From contig LWDJ01000030.1 of NCBI GenBank assembly GCA_002083435.1, forward strand, positions 25,213 to 89,212: a stretch of 64,000 nt of DNA. Reading direction: 5' to 3'. The translations under genes were made by a program, and so were the position numbers. Within the stretch, counting starts at the first letter, position 1; every line of letters starts with the position of its first letter. This DNA comes from Proteobacteria bacterium SG_bin6 (GTDB lineage: Bacteria > Pseudomonadota > Alphaproteobacteria > Sphingomonadales > Sphingomonadaceae). The notes beneath the pieces were generated by a model. It searched no databases. It was not told the DNA's origin and saw nothing but the letters and a program-made list of their open reading frames with translations. Shown piece after piece: positions 32,772-41,134 of the stretch.

Positions 32772-32979
32772 CGAACAATTGGCGCCAGAAAGTTACTCCC
32801 GCTTCCCCCATCGGCGCCCAGCTGCGCATGATCGCTTCCATCATTTCCGGGCGTATCTGGCCGTCCATCATCTCCAGCAGCGTCGCGACATATTTTTCAT
32901 GCACCGGGCTAAGATCGGGCAGCCCCATCGCCCGGCGCGCTTCCTCGGGGGTGCATTCGACTTCGACATTGATTTTCAA
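32752..32979 (-). CDS. DUF6489 family protein
   Basis: A 75-residue protein that begins KINVEVECTPEEARRAMGLP, a pattern conserved in sphingomonads and relatives, then PEMMEAIMRSW and a C-terminal FWRQLFDAATRK. TTG 32979 has GGAGAG upstream and matches the conserved start. Function unknown. It precedes mnmE with a 20-bp overlap, so they are likely cotranscribed. The amphipathic C-terminus resembles granule-associated small proteins, which is only a resemblance. Confidence 0.8.
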   Translation of the reverse strand: MKINVEVECTPEEARRAMGLPDLSPVHEKYVATLLEMMDGQIRPEMMEAIMRSWAPMGEAGVTFWRQLFDAATRK

Positions 32980-33027
32980 CGCGTCTCTCCGCTTGAGCGC
33001 CGCGCGCGGGCACGGCATAGCGGCGCC

Positions 33028-33489
33028 ATGTATGCGCGCGATCACGGCGGAATCGCAACGCCGATCGGAACCGTCGCGATCGAGCTCGAGCAGGGCGCGC
33101 TCGCGCGGGTGACGATCGGCGGCGCGGTTTCACGTGGAACATCGGCGCTCGCGATCGAGGCGCTGCGCCAGCTCGAGGCGTGGTTCGCGGGGGAGCGGCG
33201 CGACTTCGATCTCCCGCTCGCGCCCGTGCCCACGCCGCGCGGCGCTGAACTGCGCGCCGGGCTCGTCGCGGTCGGCTATGGCGAGACGCTCAGCTATGGT
33301 GCGCTCGCCAAGCGCTTGGGATCGAGCGCGCGCGCGATCGGCCAACTGTGCGCGCGCAACCCACTGCCGATCGTCGTGCCGTGCCACCGCGTCTTGGGGG
33401 CGAATGGCGTGCTCGGGCATTATTCGGCGGGTGAGGGGAGCGCGACCAAAGCCTGGCTGATCGCGCATGAACGAGGAGAAAGCCGATGA
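33028..33489 (+). CDS. ogt: Methylated-DNA-protein cysteine methyltransferase
   Basis: Suicidal repair protein that removes alkyl groups from O6 of guanine. The protein is 153 residues with the acceptor cysteine C119 in the PCHRV motif, preceded by YGALAKRLGSSARAIGQLCARNP. Only the minimal catalytic part is present, no Ada N-terminal domain. ATG 33028; the 3' end overlaps the next gene (ATGA). A parS-like site lies inside it. Confidence 0.94.
   Translation: MYARDHGGIATPIGTVAIELEQGALARVTIGGAVSRGTSALAIEALRQLEAWFAGERRDFDLPLAPVPTPRGAELRAGLVAVGYGETLSYGALAKRLGSSARAIGQLCARNPLPIVVPCHRVLGANGVLGHYSAGEGSATKAWLIAHERGESR
33126..33141. other. parS-like site 5 (in ogt)
   Basis: GGTTTCACGTGGAACA matches parS at 14 of 16 bases and sits within the coding region of ogt. 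Confidence 0.75.
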
Positions 33490-34178
33490 TCACGATCGAC
33501 ACGCTCGACGGCGAGGGCCGGTTCAACGCCTATGTCGCCGAACCCCAGGGGGCGCCGCGCGGCGCCATCGTGGTGATCCAGGAAATTTTCGGGGTGAACC
33601 CGGGTATCCGCCAAAAATGCGACGGCCTCGCCGCGCAAGGCTATTTGGCGATCGCCCCCGATCTCTTCTGGCGGCTCGAGCCCGGGGTCGAGCTCGATCC
33701 CGACGTGCCCGAGCAATTTCAGCGAGCACTCGCGCTGATGGGCAAGTTCGACCAGGATCTGGCGATCCGCGATCTCGAAGCGACGATCCGCGCGGCGCGG
33801 GCGCGGCTCGGCGATGGCGGCAAGGTCGGCGTGGTGGGCTATTGCCTCGGCGGGCGGCTGGCTTATCTGGTCGCGGCGCGCACCGATGCCGATGCGAGCG
33901 TGGGCTATTATGCGGTCGGCATCCCGGGGCTGCTAAGCGAGAAACACGCGATCGCCAACCCGCTGCTGCTCCACATCGCCGGCGAAGACGGTTTCGTGCC
34001 CAAGGACGCGCAAGCGGCAATGCACGCGGGGCTCGACGATCACCCCAAGGTGACGTTGTTCGATTACCCGGGCGAGGACCATGGCTTCGCGACCGAAAGC
34101 GGCAAGCGCCGCTCGGACGCGGCGGCGAAGCTGGCGGACGAACGAACGATGGCGTTCTTCGCGGAACATCTGGGGTAA
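33486..34178 (+). CDS. Dienelactone hydrolase family protein
   Basis: Alpha/beta hydrolase of 230 residues with the family's cysteine nucleophile: GYCLGG at 118-123 (C120), acid in IAGEDGFVP (about 173) and histidine in YPGEDHGFA (about 203). It may cleave lactones of aromatic catabolism or act as a general carboxymethylenebutenolidase-like hydrolase. No catabolic partner genes are adjacent. ATGA overlap with ogt. Confidence 0.9.
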   Translation: MITIDTLDGEGRFNAYVAEPQGAPRGAIVVIQEIFGVNPGIRQKCDGLAAQGYLAIAPDLFWRLEPGVELDPDVPEQFQRALALMGKFDQDLAIRDLEATIRAARARLGDGGKVGVVGYCLGGRLAYLVAARTDADASVGYYAVGIPGLLSEKHAIANPLLLHIAGEDGFVPKDAQAAMHAGLDDHPKVTLFDYPGEDHGFATESGKRRSDAAAKLADERTMAFFAEHLG

Positions 34179-34186
34179 GCGCAATT

Positions 34187-34387
34187 CCTCCCCGTTCACG
34201 GGGAGGTGTCACGCCGAAGGCGTGACGGAGGGGGGCGTCTCGTAGCGCGACGCCGCGCTATCGGCCTGCCCCCTCCACCATCGCTTCGCGGCCACCGGCT
34301 TGTTTTGCAAGCCGGGCTACGGCGGATCACCTGCCCCCGGCAGGTGAGTTGTCCGTCTACCCCCCTCCCCGCGAGCGGGGAGGAATT
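34187..34387. repeat. Intergenic inverted repeats
   Basis: CTCCCCGTTCACGGGGAG (34188-34205) and CTCCCCGCGAGCGGGGAG (34366-34383), with TCACGCCGAAGGCGTGA (34209-34225) between, lie in the space between converging genes. This is a common sphingomonad intergenic type. It may terminate transcription from both sides. Confidence 0.65.
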
Positions 34388-35074
34388 CTAGAACAATGTC
34401 GCGATGCCCACCTCGGGGTCGACGATGCCATCGAAGATCATTCGCCCGGCGACATAGAGGATCACTACCAAGCCGACATAACCGATCCAGCGATAACGCC
34501 CGATCAGCCGCGCGATGATGTTCGCCGCCAGCCCCATCAGCGCGACCGACAAAAGCAAACCGATCACCAAAATGCCCGGATGCTCGCGCGCCGCGCCCGC
34601 GACCGCGAGCACGTTATCGAGGCTCATCGAAACATCGGCGATCGCCACCGCCCAAGCGGCCGAAGCAAAGCTCTTGGCCGGGCGCAGCGGCGCGGCGTCG
34701 TCATCCTCGCCGGGCGCGTTGTGGCGGAGTTCCCGCCAGAATTTCCACGAAACCCACAGCAGCAACAGCCCGCCCGCGAAGACCAGGCCGACGAGCTGAA
34801 GCAATTGGGTGACGATCAGCGCGAAGAGCACCCGCAGCACCAGCGCCGCGCCGATCCCGATCAGGATGACGCGGCGACGTTGCTCGGCGGGCAGTCCGGC
34901 GGCGAGCGCGCCGACGACGATCGCATTGTCGCCGGCCAGCAGCACGTCGATCGCGAGCACCTGCAAGAACGCCGAGAGCGCGCTCGGCGACCCTAAGTTA
35001 CTGAAATCGGCGACGATATTCGACCACATCGACGAAGCGGCGAGCGCGGAGGCGGCAAGGGCGGTGATCATCAT
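34388..35074 (-). CDS. TerC family integral membrane protein
   Basis: A 228-residue protein with about seven transmembrane segments and the TerC motifs: FLQVLAIDVLLAGDNAIVVG near the N-terminus and ADVSMSLDNVLAVAGAA in the middle, whose acidic residues are thought to bind metal. TerC-type proteins export manganese or serve metal loading of secreted proteins. No tellurite genes are nearby, so the manganese role is more likely; that is inference. Confidence 0.9.
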   Translation of the reverse strand: MMITALAASALAASSMWSNIVADFSNLGSPSALSAFLQVLAIDVLLAGDNAIVVGALAAGLPAEQRRRVILIGIGAALVLRVLFALIVTQLLQLVGLVFAGGLLLLWVSWKFWRELRHNAPGEDDDAAPLRPAKSFASAAWAVAIADVSMSLDNVLAVAGAAREHPGILVIGLLLSVALMGLAANIIARLIGRYRWIGYVGLVVILYVAGRMIFDGIVDPEVGIATLF

Positions 35075-35095
35075 CGAACGAACGCCTGCGCCGCC

Positions 35096-36352
35096 TTATT
35101 GGTTCATCGAATCGAAGAAGTCCTCGTTGGTCTTCGAATCCTTCATCTTGTCGAGCAGGAACTCCATCGCGTCGATCGTGCCCATTTGCATCAGGATACG
35201 GCGCAGCACCCACATCTTGCTGAGCTTGGCCTTATCGACCAGCAACTCTTCCTTGCGCGTGCCCGACTTGCCGACATCGAGCGCCGGGAAGATACGCTTG
35301 TCCGCAACCTTGCGATCGAGCACGATTTCGCTGTTGCCGGTGCCCTTGAATTCTTCGAAGATCACTTCGTCCATCCGGCTGCCGGTATCGATCAGCGCCG
35401 TCGCGATGATCGAGAGCGACCCGCCCTCCTCGATGTTGCGCGCGGCGCCGAAGAAGCGCTTGGGGCGCTGGAGCGCATTGGCGTCGACGCCGCCGGTCAA
35501 CACCTTGCCCGAGCTGGGGACGACGGTGTTGTAGGCGCGGCCGAGACGCGTGATCGAATCGAGCAGGATCACCACGTCCTTCTTGTGCTCGACCAGGCGC
35601 TTGGCCTTTTCGATCACCATTTCGGCGACTTGCACGTGGCGGCTGGCGGGCTCGTCGAAGGTCGAGCTGATCACTTCGCCCTTCACCGAGCGCTGCATGT
35701 CGGTCACTTCCTCGGGCCGCTCGTCGATGAGGAGCACGATCAGGAAGATTTCGGGGTGATTGTCGGTGATCGCCTTGGCGATATTCTGGAGCAGCACCGT
35801 CTTGCCGACGCGCGGCGGCGCCACGATCAGCGCGCGCTGGCCCTTGCCCTGGGGCGAGACGATGTCGATCACCCGCGCGCTCTTGTCCTTGATCGTCGGG
35901 TCGGCGGGATCGAGGCGCAACTTTTCGTCGGGGTAGAGCGGGGTCAGATTGTCGAAATTCACCCGGTGGCGCAGCGCCTCGGGATCGTCGAAATTGACCG
36001 AGGTGAGGCGGGTGAGCGCGAAATAGCGCTCGCCATCCTTGGGGCCGCGGATCTCGCCTTCCACCGTGTCGCCGGTGCGCAGCCCGAATTTGCGGACTTG
36101 ATTGGGCGAGACGTAAATATCGTCGGGGCCGGCGAGATAATTGGCCTCGGGGCTGCGCAAGAAGCCGAAGCCATCGGGCAGCACCTCGATCGTGCCGAGC
36201 CCCATGATCTGCTCGGCGCGATCAGCGAGCACTTTCAGGATGCCGAACATCAGATCCTGTTTGCGCATGGTCGACGCGCCTTCGACGCCGAGCCCTTCGG
36301 CCATTTCGACCAGGTCGGCGGGAGTCTTTTTCTTGAGGTCGGCGAGGTGCAT
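35096..36352 (-). CDS. rho: Transcription termination factor Rho
   Basis: Hexameric RNA helicase. The protein is 418 residues with the N-terminal MHLADLKKKTPADLVEMAEG, the cold-shock RNA-binding segment GFGFLRSPEANY (61-72), Walker A PPRVGKT at 179-185, IVLLIDERPEEV, and the R-loop DSITRLGRAYN. ATG 36352 is the conventional start; the open frame continues upstream without meaning. Lies about 210 bp from hemJ on the same strand. Confidence 0.98.
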   Translation of the reverse strand: MHLADLKKKTPADLVEMAEGLGVEGASTMRKQDLMFGILKVLADRAEQIMGLGTIEVLPDGFGFLRSPEANYLAGPDDIYVSPNQVRKFGLRTGDTVEGEIRGPKDGERYFALTRLTSVNFDDPEALRHRVNFDNLTPLYPDEKLRLDPADPTIKDKSARVIDIVSPQGKGQRALIVAPPRVGKTVLLQNIAKAITDNHPEIFLIVLLIDERPEEVTDMQRSVKGEVISSTFDEPASRHVQVAEMVIEKAKRLVEHKKDVVILLDSITRLGRAYNTVVPSSGKVLTGGVDANALQRPKRFFGAARNIEEGGSLSIIATALIDTGSRMDEVIFEEFKGTGNSEIVLDRKVADKRIFPALDVGKSGTRKEELLVDKAKLSKMWVLRRILMQMGTIDAMEFLLDKMKDSKTNEDFFDSMNQ

Positions 36353-36565
36353 GGGAAGTCCAGCGATTTGGGGAGAAGGGCCGGCCAGGCCAGACGCGGC
36401 CCGGGGCGCGATAGAGGCGGGACGGCGCCGCGCGGCACCGTTCAGTGCGCGATAAGTGGGGCGGCGCCCGGCGTCAAGCAAGGGGCGGCGGATCGAGACG
36501 AAGCCGGGATGCGGCGGCACCGGATGGTGCGCGACAAGTTCGATATCGGCGCGTTCACCCCCCCC

Positions 36566-37021
36566 TCAAAACGGCTGCACGATCACCAAAATCACGATGA
36601 GCGTCACCGCGACGCCGGGTATCTCGTTGATCAACCGCAGCGTCCGCCCGGCGAGCCGCGCGCGGCCGTTCGCGAGCGCGCGCGCATAGCCCACCGCCCA
36701 ACCGTGGAAGCCGCTCAGCAGCACCACCAAGGCGAGCTTGGCGTGGAGCCAGCCCAGCCCCGGCGCGCCCGAAAACAGCCCCGAATTGGCCGCGAGCATT
36801 AGCCCCAGCACCCAGACGATGATCAGCGACGGGTTGAGGATGATGTTCTTGAGCTTGGTCTCGCGCTCCACCCAGCGCTGCGCTTGCGGGCCGCTCAACC
36901 CATCTTCTTGGTGATAGACGAAGAAGCGCGGCAGCATGAACAGCCCCGCCATCCAGAAGATCACGAAGATCAGATGCGCCGCCTTCACCCAGGGGTAAGC
37001 ATTGCCGAGCCAACCAATCAT
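36566..37021 (-). CDS. hemJ: Protoporphyrinogen oxidase HemJ
   Basis: Four-helix membrane enzyme that oxidises protoporphyrinogen IX in heme synthesis. The protein is 151 residues with the conserved histidine H16 in VKAAHLIFVIFWMAGLFMLPR, a central LKNIILNPSLIIVWVLG and a C-terminal NEIPGVAVTLIVILV. ATG 37021 overlaps the hemE stop (ATGA), consistent with a heme operon. Confidence 0.93.
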   Translation of the reverse strand: MIGWLGNAYPWVKAAHLIFVIFWMAGLFMLPRFFVYHQEDGLSGPQAQRWVERETKLKNIILNPSLIIVWVLGLMLAANSGLFSGAPGLGWLHAKLALVVLLSGFHGWAVGYARALANGRARLAGRTLRLINEIPGVAVTLIVILVIVQPF

Positions 37022-38040
37022 GCCGCCCCCCTTAGCCGATCGACGAGCGCGTGGACATGCTCGATCGGGGTTTGCTGCAAGATGCCATGCCCCAGGTTGA
37101 AGACATGCGGGCGATCGGCGAAGGCGGCGAGGATGCGGTCGATCGCGGTCGCAAGCGTGGCGCCCCCGGCGAGCAGCGCGAGCGGATCGAGATTGCCCTG
37201 CACCGGCAGTCCCTCGGGCAGGACCGCGTCGGCCCATTCGGGATCGACCGTCTCGTCGAGCCCGAGCGCGTCGACCCCGGTTTCGACCGCATAGGCCGGC
37301 AGCTTGCCGCCCGCGCCCTTGGGAAAGCCGATGATCACCGCGTGCGGCACCCGCGCGCGCAACCGGCGGACGATCTCGGCATTGGGGGCGATCACCCAGC
37401 GTTCGAATTGTGCGGGCGAAAGGCTCCCCGCCCAGCTATCGAACAATTGCACCGCATCGACCCCGGCGGTGAATTGTTCGGCGAGATAATCGACCGTCAC
37501 CTCGATCACGCGATCGACGATCGCCGCGAACGCCTCCGGATCGCGATAGGCATAATGCCGCGTCTCGCTCTGGTCGCGGCTGCCATGGCCCACGACCATA
37601 TAGGTCGCGACCGTCCAGGGGCTGCCCGCGAAGCCCAGGAACGTCGTCTCGGGCGAAAGCGCGGCGGCGACGCGGCGCACCGTTTCATACACGGGCTCGA
37701 GCCGCGCGGGCGCCGGGGTGAGCGCATCGAGCGCGGCATCGACCAGCGCGGGGGAGAGTTCGGGCCCCTCACCCACGCCGAAGCGGAGCTGCTGGCCGAT
37801 CGCCCAGGGGACCATCAAAATGTCCGAAAACAGGATCGCCGCGTCGAAGCCGAAGCGGCGCAAGGGCTGGAGCGTCACCTCGGTCGCCGCCTCGGGATCG
37901 GTCGCGAGGTCGAGAAAGCCGCCCTTCTCCGCCCGCAGCGCGCGATATTCGGGCAGATAACGCCCCGCCTGGCGCATCAGCCACAAGGGCGGGCGCGGCT
38001 GCCGCTCGCCCTTCAGCGCCGCGAGCAAAGTCTTGGTCAC
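37018..38040 (-). CDS. hemE: Uroporphyrinogen decarboxylase
   Basis: Decarboxylates the four acetate groups of uroporphyrinogen III. The protein is 340 residues with the signature MRQAGRYLPEYR (22-33), the substrate-binding DAAILFSDILMVP (58-70), GFAGSPWTVATYM and QLFDSWAGSLSP. It heads the hemE-hemJ operon and starts at the edge of the putative replication origin. Confidence 0.97.
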   Translation of the reverse strand: MTKTLLAALKGERQPRPPLWLMRQAGRYLPEYRALRAEKGGFLDLATDPEAATEVTLQPLRRFGFDAAILFSDILMVPWAIGQQLRFGVGEGPELSPALVDAALDALTPAPARLEPVYETVRRVAAALSPETTFLGFAGSPWTVATYMVVGHGSRDQSETRHYAYRDPEAFAAIVDRVIEVTVDYLAEQFTAGVDAVQLFDSWAGSLSPAQFERWVIAPNAEIVRRLRARVPHAVIIGFPKGAGGKLPAYAVETGVDALGLDETVDPEWADAVLPEGLPVQGNLDPLALLAGGATLATAIDRILAAFADRPHVFNLGHGILQQTPIEHVHALVDRLRGAA

Positions 38041-38337
38041 GCCTTTCCCCCTTCAATCAAAAGAATCTTAAAAAGGATGTTGTGGTGGTTGGTGCGGTTG
38101 ATGCCGGGGCTTAAGGCTTCGGCCCAGACTTGCCAACAGCTTGACCGGGAACGGCACGGCGGCGCGGGCGGAGTCGCGATGGGCGTGCCCATGATTCACA
38201 GCCTGTGGGCCGATCCATCCCATGTGCGCGGGGCTGTGGACGAGCGGGGCGTTTGTCCACGGTGGCGCCGGGCTTTGCGCGGGGGCGAAGTTACGCTAGC
38301 GCTTGTTCGGCATGTTATCCCCAGAAGCGCCCCGGTG
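38041..38337. other. Putative chromosomal replication origin (oriC)
   Basis: A 297-bp space between hemE and the DUF299 gene, the exact context of the Caulobacter origin. An AT-rich patch at 38051-38080 adjoins hemE. DnaA-box-like 9-mers: TGATTCACA (38192-38200, one change from the Caulobacter G-box TGATCCACA), TGTGGACGA (38235-38243, inverse), TTGTCCACG (38253-38261) and TTATCCCCA (38315-38323, one change from TTATCCACA). Genes diverge from here on both sides. The promoters of hemE and the DUF299 gene must also be here. Confidence 0.7.
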
Positions 38338-39150
38338 ATGCGGCTGCACCTGCATCTACTGTCGGATTCGACCGGCGAAACGCTCGAGACGATCGCCAAG
38401 GCCGCGCTCGCGCAATATGATGACGTCGAGACGATCCGCCATTTCTGGCCGATGGTGCGCAGCGAAGCGCATCTCCAGCGCATCCTTCACGAAATCGCGC
38501 AAAATCCGGGGCTGGTGCTGTTCACCTTGGTGAACCCCGAGACGCGCGCGACGCTCGAAGCCCAGTGCCGTGCGCTCGGCCTGCCGGCGGTCGCGCCGCT
38601 CGATCCGGTGACCGACGCGCTTTCGGCCTTGCTCGGCCAGACCGCCAAGGCGCGGCCCGGGCGCCAGCACGCGCTCGACGCGGCGTATTTCGCGCGGGTC
38701 GAGGCGATCCAGTTCACCATCGCCCATGACGATGGCATCGCGCCCGAGGATTGGGAGGAGGCGGACATCGTGCTCGCCGGCGTCTCGCGCTCGTCCAAGA
38801 CGCCGACCTCGATCTATCTCGCCAATCGCGGCTACAAGACCGCGAACATCCCGATCGTGATGGAAGTGCCGCCGCCGCCCGCGCTGTTTCAGCTGAAGCG
38901 ACCGTTGGTCGTGGGGCTGACGACGAGCGCCGAGCGGCTGGTGCAGGTGCGGCGCAACCGGCTGCTGTCGCTCAATCAGGCGCCCGAGACCGCTTATGTC
39001 GATCAGGACTCGGTCGCGCGCGAGGTCGCTTTCGCGCGGCGGCTGTTCAACGATCGCGGCTGGCCGGTGATCGACGTGACGCGCCGCTCGATCGAAGAGA
39101 CGGCGGCGGCGATCATCGCTCTGGTCCAGGAACGGCGCGCCGAGCCGTGA
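38338..39150 (+). CDS. Pyruvate, phosphate dikinase regulatory protein (DUF299)
   Basis: Bifunctional kinase/pyrophosphorylase that switches PPDK or PEP synthase on and off using ADP and phosphate. The protein is 270 residues with an N-terminal LHLLSDSTGETLETIAKAAL and the P-loop-like GVSRSSKT at 148-155, then YLANRGYKTANIPIV. ATG 38338. In Caulobacter and Rickettsia this gene flanks the origin opposite hemE. Its stop overlaps maf. Confidence 0.94.
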   Translation: MRLHLHLLSDSTGETLETIAKAALAQYDDVETIRHFWPMVRSEAHLQRILHEIAQNPGLVLFTLVNPETRATLEAQCRALGLPAVAPLDPVTDALSALLGQTAKARPGRQHALDAAYFARVEAIQFTIAHDDGIAPEDWEEADIVLAGVSRSSKTPTSIYLANRGYKTANIPIVMEVPPPPALFQLKRPLVVGLTTSAERLVQVRRNRLLSLNQAPETAYVDQDSVAREVAFARRLFNDRGWPVIDVTRRSIEETAAAIIALVQERRAEP

Positions 39151-39737
39151 AACTCGTACTCGCCTCGCAAAGCGCGGCGCGGCGGGCGATGCTCGCCGCC
39201 GCCGGGGTGCCGTTCGAGGCGATCGCGGCGCCGGTGGACGAGGCCGGCGTCAAGGCGGCGATGGCGGGTGCCGCGCCCCGCGACATCGCCGACGCGCTCG
39301 CCGAGCTGAAAGCGCTCAAGGGCAGCATCGCGCGCCGCGAGGCCTTGGTGGTGGGGAGCGATTCGATCGTCGCGCTCGCCGATGGGCGGCTGCTCGACAA
39401 GCCCGAAAGCCGCGAGGCGGCGGCGGCGCAACTCAGGGGGATGGCGGCGAGCACGATTCGGCTGGTGAGCGCGGCGGTGGTCGCCGAGAACGGCCGCGCG
39501 GTGTGGCGTCATGTCGCCGAGGCGCGGCTCCACGTGCGCGCGCTTTCGGATGGCTTCATCGATGCCTATCTCGACGCCGAATGGCCCGCGATTTCGGGCT
39601 GTGTCGGGGCGTTCCGGCTCGAAGGGCCGGGGGTTCAGCTCTTCACCCGTATCGAGGGCGATGGGTTCACGATCATGGGGATGCCGCTGTTGCCTTTGCT
39701 CGATTATTGCCGAACGCGCGGCGTGTTGCCGTCATGA
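39147..39737 (+). CDS. Maf family nucleotide pyrophosphatase
   Basis: House-cleaning pyrophosphatase acting on non-canonical or UTP/dTTP-type nucleotides. The protein is 196 residues with the opening KLVLASQSAARRAML (the SxSxxR loop), the catalytic aspartate region VVGSDSIVAL and a C-terminal FTIMGMPLLPLL. GTG 39147 overlaps the preceding stop, and its stop overlaps aroE (ATGA). Subfamily (YhdE or YceF type) is not decided. Confidence 0.92.
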   Translation: MKLVLASQSAARRAMLAAAGVPFEAIAAPVDEAGVKAAMAGAAPRDIADALAELKALKGSIARREALVVGSDSIVALADGRLLDKPESREAAAAQLRGMAASTIRLVSAAVVAENGRAVWRHVAEARLHVRALSDGFIDAYLDAEWPAISGCVGAFRLEGPGVQLFTRIEGDGFTIMGMPLLPLLDYCRTRGVLPS

Positions 39738-40537
39738 TCCATGCCGAGGTCATCGGCGATCCGATCGCGCACAGCAAATCGCCGTTGATCCACGGCTTTT
39801 GGTTGAAAGCGCTGGGGATCGATGCCGAATATCGCGCGGTGCGCGTGGCCCCTGAGGCGCTGGGCGCTTATGTCGCCGAACGCGCCCCCGATCCCGACTG
39901 GCGCGGGTGCAACGTCACCATCCCGCATAAGGTCGCGATCCTCGATCACGTCGCCGATCCCGGCGGGGTGCGCGAGTCGATCGGCGCGGCGAACACCGTC
40001 GCGCGGGGGGGCGACGGGCCGTTCGCGACCAACACCGACGCCGCGGGCTTCTACGCCCCGCTCGCCGAGCAGGATCTGGCGGGCGCGCCGGTCGCGGTGA
40101 TCGGGGCGGGGGGCGCGGCGCGGGCGGTGCTGTTCGCGCTCGCCAAAATGGGGGTGGGGCCGGTGACCTTGCTCAACCGCACCCCGCTCAAGGGCGCGGC
40201 GCTGCTGGCGCGCTTCGGCTTGAAGGGCAAGGCGCTGCCGCTCGGCGCGACGCTGCCGCCGGTGCGGCTGCTGGTGAACGCGAGCCCGCTCGGCATGGCG
40301 GGGCAACCGGAGCTCGCGCTCGATCTCGATCCGCTGCCCGAGGACGCGATCGTCTATGATCTGGTCTATGCCCCGCTCGATACGCCGCTGCTGCTCGCGG
40401 CAGAGGCGCGCGGGCTCGAGGCGATCGACGGGCTCGATATGTTGATCGGCCAGGCGGCGCTCGCTTTCGAACTCTTTTTCGGCGCCGCCCCCCCGCGCGA
40501 CCGCGACGAAGAATTGCGGGCGTTGCTCGGCGGATGA
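39734..40537 (+). CDS. aroE: Shikimate dehydrogenase
   Basis: NADP-dependent reduction of 3-dehydroshikimate in aromatic amino acid synthesis. The protein is 267 residues with the substrate motif SKSPLIHG (14-21), the catalytic lysine K66 in NVTIPHK, NTDAAGF (100-106) and the nucleotide-binding GAGGAAR at 124-130. Overlaps both neighbours by ATGA. Confidence 0.96.
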   Translation: MIHAEVIGDPIAHSKSPLIHGFWLKALGIDAEYRAVRVAPEALGAYVAERAPDPDWRGCNVTIPHKVAILDHVADPGGVRESIGAANTVARGGDGPFATNTDAAGFYAPLAEQDLAGAPVAVIGAGGAARAVLFALAKMGVGPVTLLNRTPLKGAALLARFGLKGKALPLGATLPPVRLLVNASPLGMAGQPELALDLDPLPEDAIVYDLVYAPLDTPLLLAAEARGLEAIDGLDMLIGQAALAFELFFGAAPPRDRDEELRALLGG

Positions 40538-41127
40538 TCATCCTCGGCCTCACCGGTTCGATCGGCATGGGTAAATCGGCGGTCGCGGCGATGTTCGTCG
40601 AGGCGGGCGTGCCGCTGTTCGATTCGGACGCGGCGGTCCACCGGCTGCAAGGGCCGGGCGGCGCGCTGGTGCCCGTGATCGAGGCGGCGTTTCCGGGGAC
40701 GACCGCCGCGCACGGCGTCGACCGCGCGCAACTCGGCGCGCGCGTGCTCCATGACGATGCGGCGATGCGCCGCCTGGAAGCGATCGTCCATCCCGCCGTC
40801 GCCGCCGAACGCGCCGCGTTTCTCGCGCGTCACGCGGGCGCGCCGCTCGTGGTGTTCGACGTGCCCTTGCTGTTCGAAACCGGCGGGGACAAAGCCGTGG
40901 ATAAGCTGTTGGTGGTTTCGGCAAATCCCGAGGTCCAGCGCGCGCGCGTCCTCGCCCGCCCTGGGATGACGCCCGAAAAATTCGAAGCGATCCTCGCCCG
41001 CCAGCTTCCCGATGCCGAAAAGCGCGCGCGCGCCGATTTCGTGATCGCGACCGATGTGCCGCTCGCCGAAACGCGCGCGGCGGTGATGCGCCTGATCGCT
41101 TGCCTGAAAGGCGAAGCGCGACAATAA
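40534..41127 (+). CDS. coaE: Dephospho-CoA kinase
   Basis: Final step of coenzyme A synthesis. The protein is 197 residues with the P-loop GLTGSIGMGKS at 5-15, FDSDAAVHRL (24-33) and VFDVPLLFETG. It sits in the conserved maf-aroE-coaE-dnaQ string with ATGA coupling to aroE. Confidence 0.96.
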   Translation: MIILGLTGSIGMGKSAVAAMFVEAGVPLFDSDAAVHRLQGPGGALVPVIEAAFPGTTAAHGVDRAQLGARVLHDDAAMRRLEAIVHPAVAAERAAFLARHAGAPLVVFDVPLLFETGGDKAVDKLLVVSANPEVQRARVLARPGMTPEKFEAILARQLPDAEKRARADFVIATDVPLAETRAAVMRLIACLKGEARQ

Positions 41128-41134
41128 TGTGACG

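Noticed and set aside
38100..38337. CtrA binding sites in the putative origin
   Set aside because: No TTAA-N7-TTAA was found; the isolated TTAA at 38068 and 38111 have no partner at the right distance.
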